From: Devosia sp.
Lineage (GTDB): Bacteria; Pseudomonadota; Alphaproteobacteria; Rhizobiales; Devosiaceae
Assembly (NCBI GenBank): GCA_016793415.1
Contig: JAEUMC010000779.1
Location: forward strand, 1-7,538
Length of the DNA: 7,538 bases
Reading direction: 5' to 3'
How positions within the stretch are numbered: the first letter of the stretch is position 1; every line of letters begins with the position of its first letter. Shown piece by piece: positions 7,112 through 7,538 of the stretch. Both the position numbers and the translations under genes were made by a program. The notes under the pieces were generated by a model. That model did not search any database, had not been told where the DNA came from, and worked only from the letters and a program-made list of their open reading frames with translations.

Positions 7112-7538
7112 ATGCCCACAATCCTCATGCCCGCCCTCTCGCCGACCATGGAAGAGGGGAAACTCTCCAAATGGCTGGTCAAGGAAGGCGATACGGTAAA
7201 GCCCGGCGACGTCCTGGCCGAGATCGAGACCGACAAGGCGACCATGGAGGTCGAGAGCGTCGATAGCGGCGTGGTCAACAAGATCATCGTCCCCGAGGGC
7301 ACCGAAGGTGTGAAGGTCAACGCACCGATCGCCGTGGTCCTCGGTGAGGGCGAACAGCCCGGCGATGTCAGCCAGCAGCCGGCGCAGCGCGCGCCCGAGC
7401 CGGTCGCTGCGGCGGCCGTTGCGGAAGCCGTCGCCTCGCCGACGCCGACTGCTCCGGCGGGTGTGGCTCCGGTCTCCATCCTCGAAGTGGCGTCCGATCC
7501 CGATCTGCCTGCCGGCGTCGAGATGGTCGAGATGACCG
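7112..7538 (+). CDS. pdhB: Pyruvate dehydrogenase E1 component, beta subunit (N-terminal part, cut by window end)
   Basis: The open frame runs off the right edge after 142 codons. Residues 1-80 are a lipoyl domain: MPTILMPALSPTMEEGKLSK start and ETDKATMEVE with the lipoylated lysine K42. A Pro/Ala-rich linker follows (about 80-125). The last visible residues, DPDLPAGVEMVEMT, match the beginning of the E1-beta catalytic domain rather than the peripheral-subunit-binding domain expected in an E2. An E1-beta carrying its own lipoyl domain is a known alphaproteobacterial variant. The main alternative, pdhC (dihydrolipoamide acetyltransferase), shares the lipoyl domain but not this continuation and normally comes after pdhB. 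GGAGA (7101-7105) is a good ribosome site for ATG 7112. Confidence 0.92.
   Translation, partial: MPTILMPALSPTMEEGKLSKWLVKEGDTVKPGDVLAEIETDKATMEVESVDSGVVNKIIVPEGTEGVKVNAPIAVVLGEGEQPGDVSQQPAQRAPEPVAAAAVAEAVASPTPTAPAGVAPVSILEVASDPDLPAGVEMVEMT

Noticed and set aside
7112..7538. The lipoyl-domain frame at the window end as pdhC (E2)
   Set aside because: After the linker the sequence enters the E1-beta start (DPDLPAGVEMVEMT) instead of a subunit-binding domain, and it directly follows pdhA.

Overview
The window is GC-rich and gene-dense, and every supported gene lies on the + strand. The layout eno ... ftsB-like ... pdhA-pdhB, together with an E1-beta that opens with its own lipoyl domain, points to an alphaproteobacterium, most likely Hyphomicrobiales (Rhizobiales). 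A Devosia-like genus is possible, but the sequence alone does not settle that.

Region 1 (1-2748) is accessory. It holds an NAD(P)-binding epimerase/dehydratase-like protein (70-1035), an AraC-type regulator with a GyrI-like effector domain (1081-1908), a small protein resembling the MGMT/alkyltransferase-like fold but without the acceptor cysteine (1912-2313), and a Gfa/CENP-V-type zinc protein (2368-2748). Gaps are short (45, 3 and 54 nt), so the four may be co-transcribed. Regulator and MGMT-like gene are almost fused, which recalls the two halves of Ada.

Region 2 (2749-5288) starts with a leader carrying a hairpin and a 20-bp dyad before enolase (2862-4136). An exported small protein of unknown function follows (4136-4636, overlapping the eno stop by 1 nt), then a DUF925-type nucleotidyltransferase-family protein (4683-5288). 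These two separate eno from the FtsB-like gene, which often follow each other closely in related genomes.

Region 3 (5289-7538) begins with a REP/MITE-like inverted repeat (5335-5436) in a 245-nt gap. The FtsB/DivIC-type division protein follows (5534-5929), then a leader with two hairpins, one with a UUCG tetraloop, then pyruvate dehydrogenase E1-alpha (6055-7068) and the start of lipoyl-bearing E1-beta (7112 to the window edge).

Together eno and pdhAB cover the end of glycolysis and entry to the TCA cycle (2-phosphoglycerate to PEP; pyruvate to acetyl-CoA), with a division gene between them. No phage, CRISPR, tRNA, rRNA or insertion sequence was seen. I found no clearly new multi-gene system. 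The best candidates for follow-up are the Ada-like split pair and the palindromic repeat.
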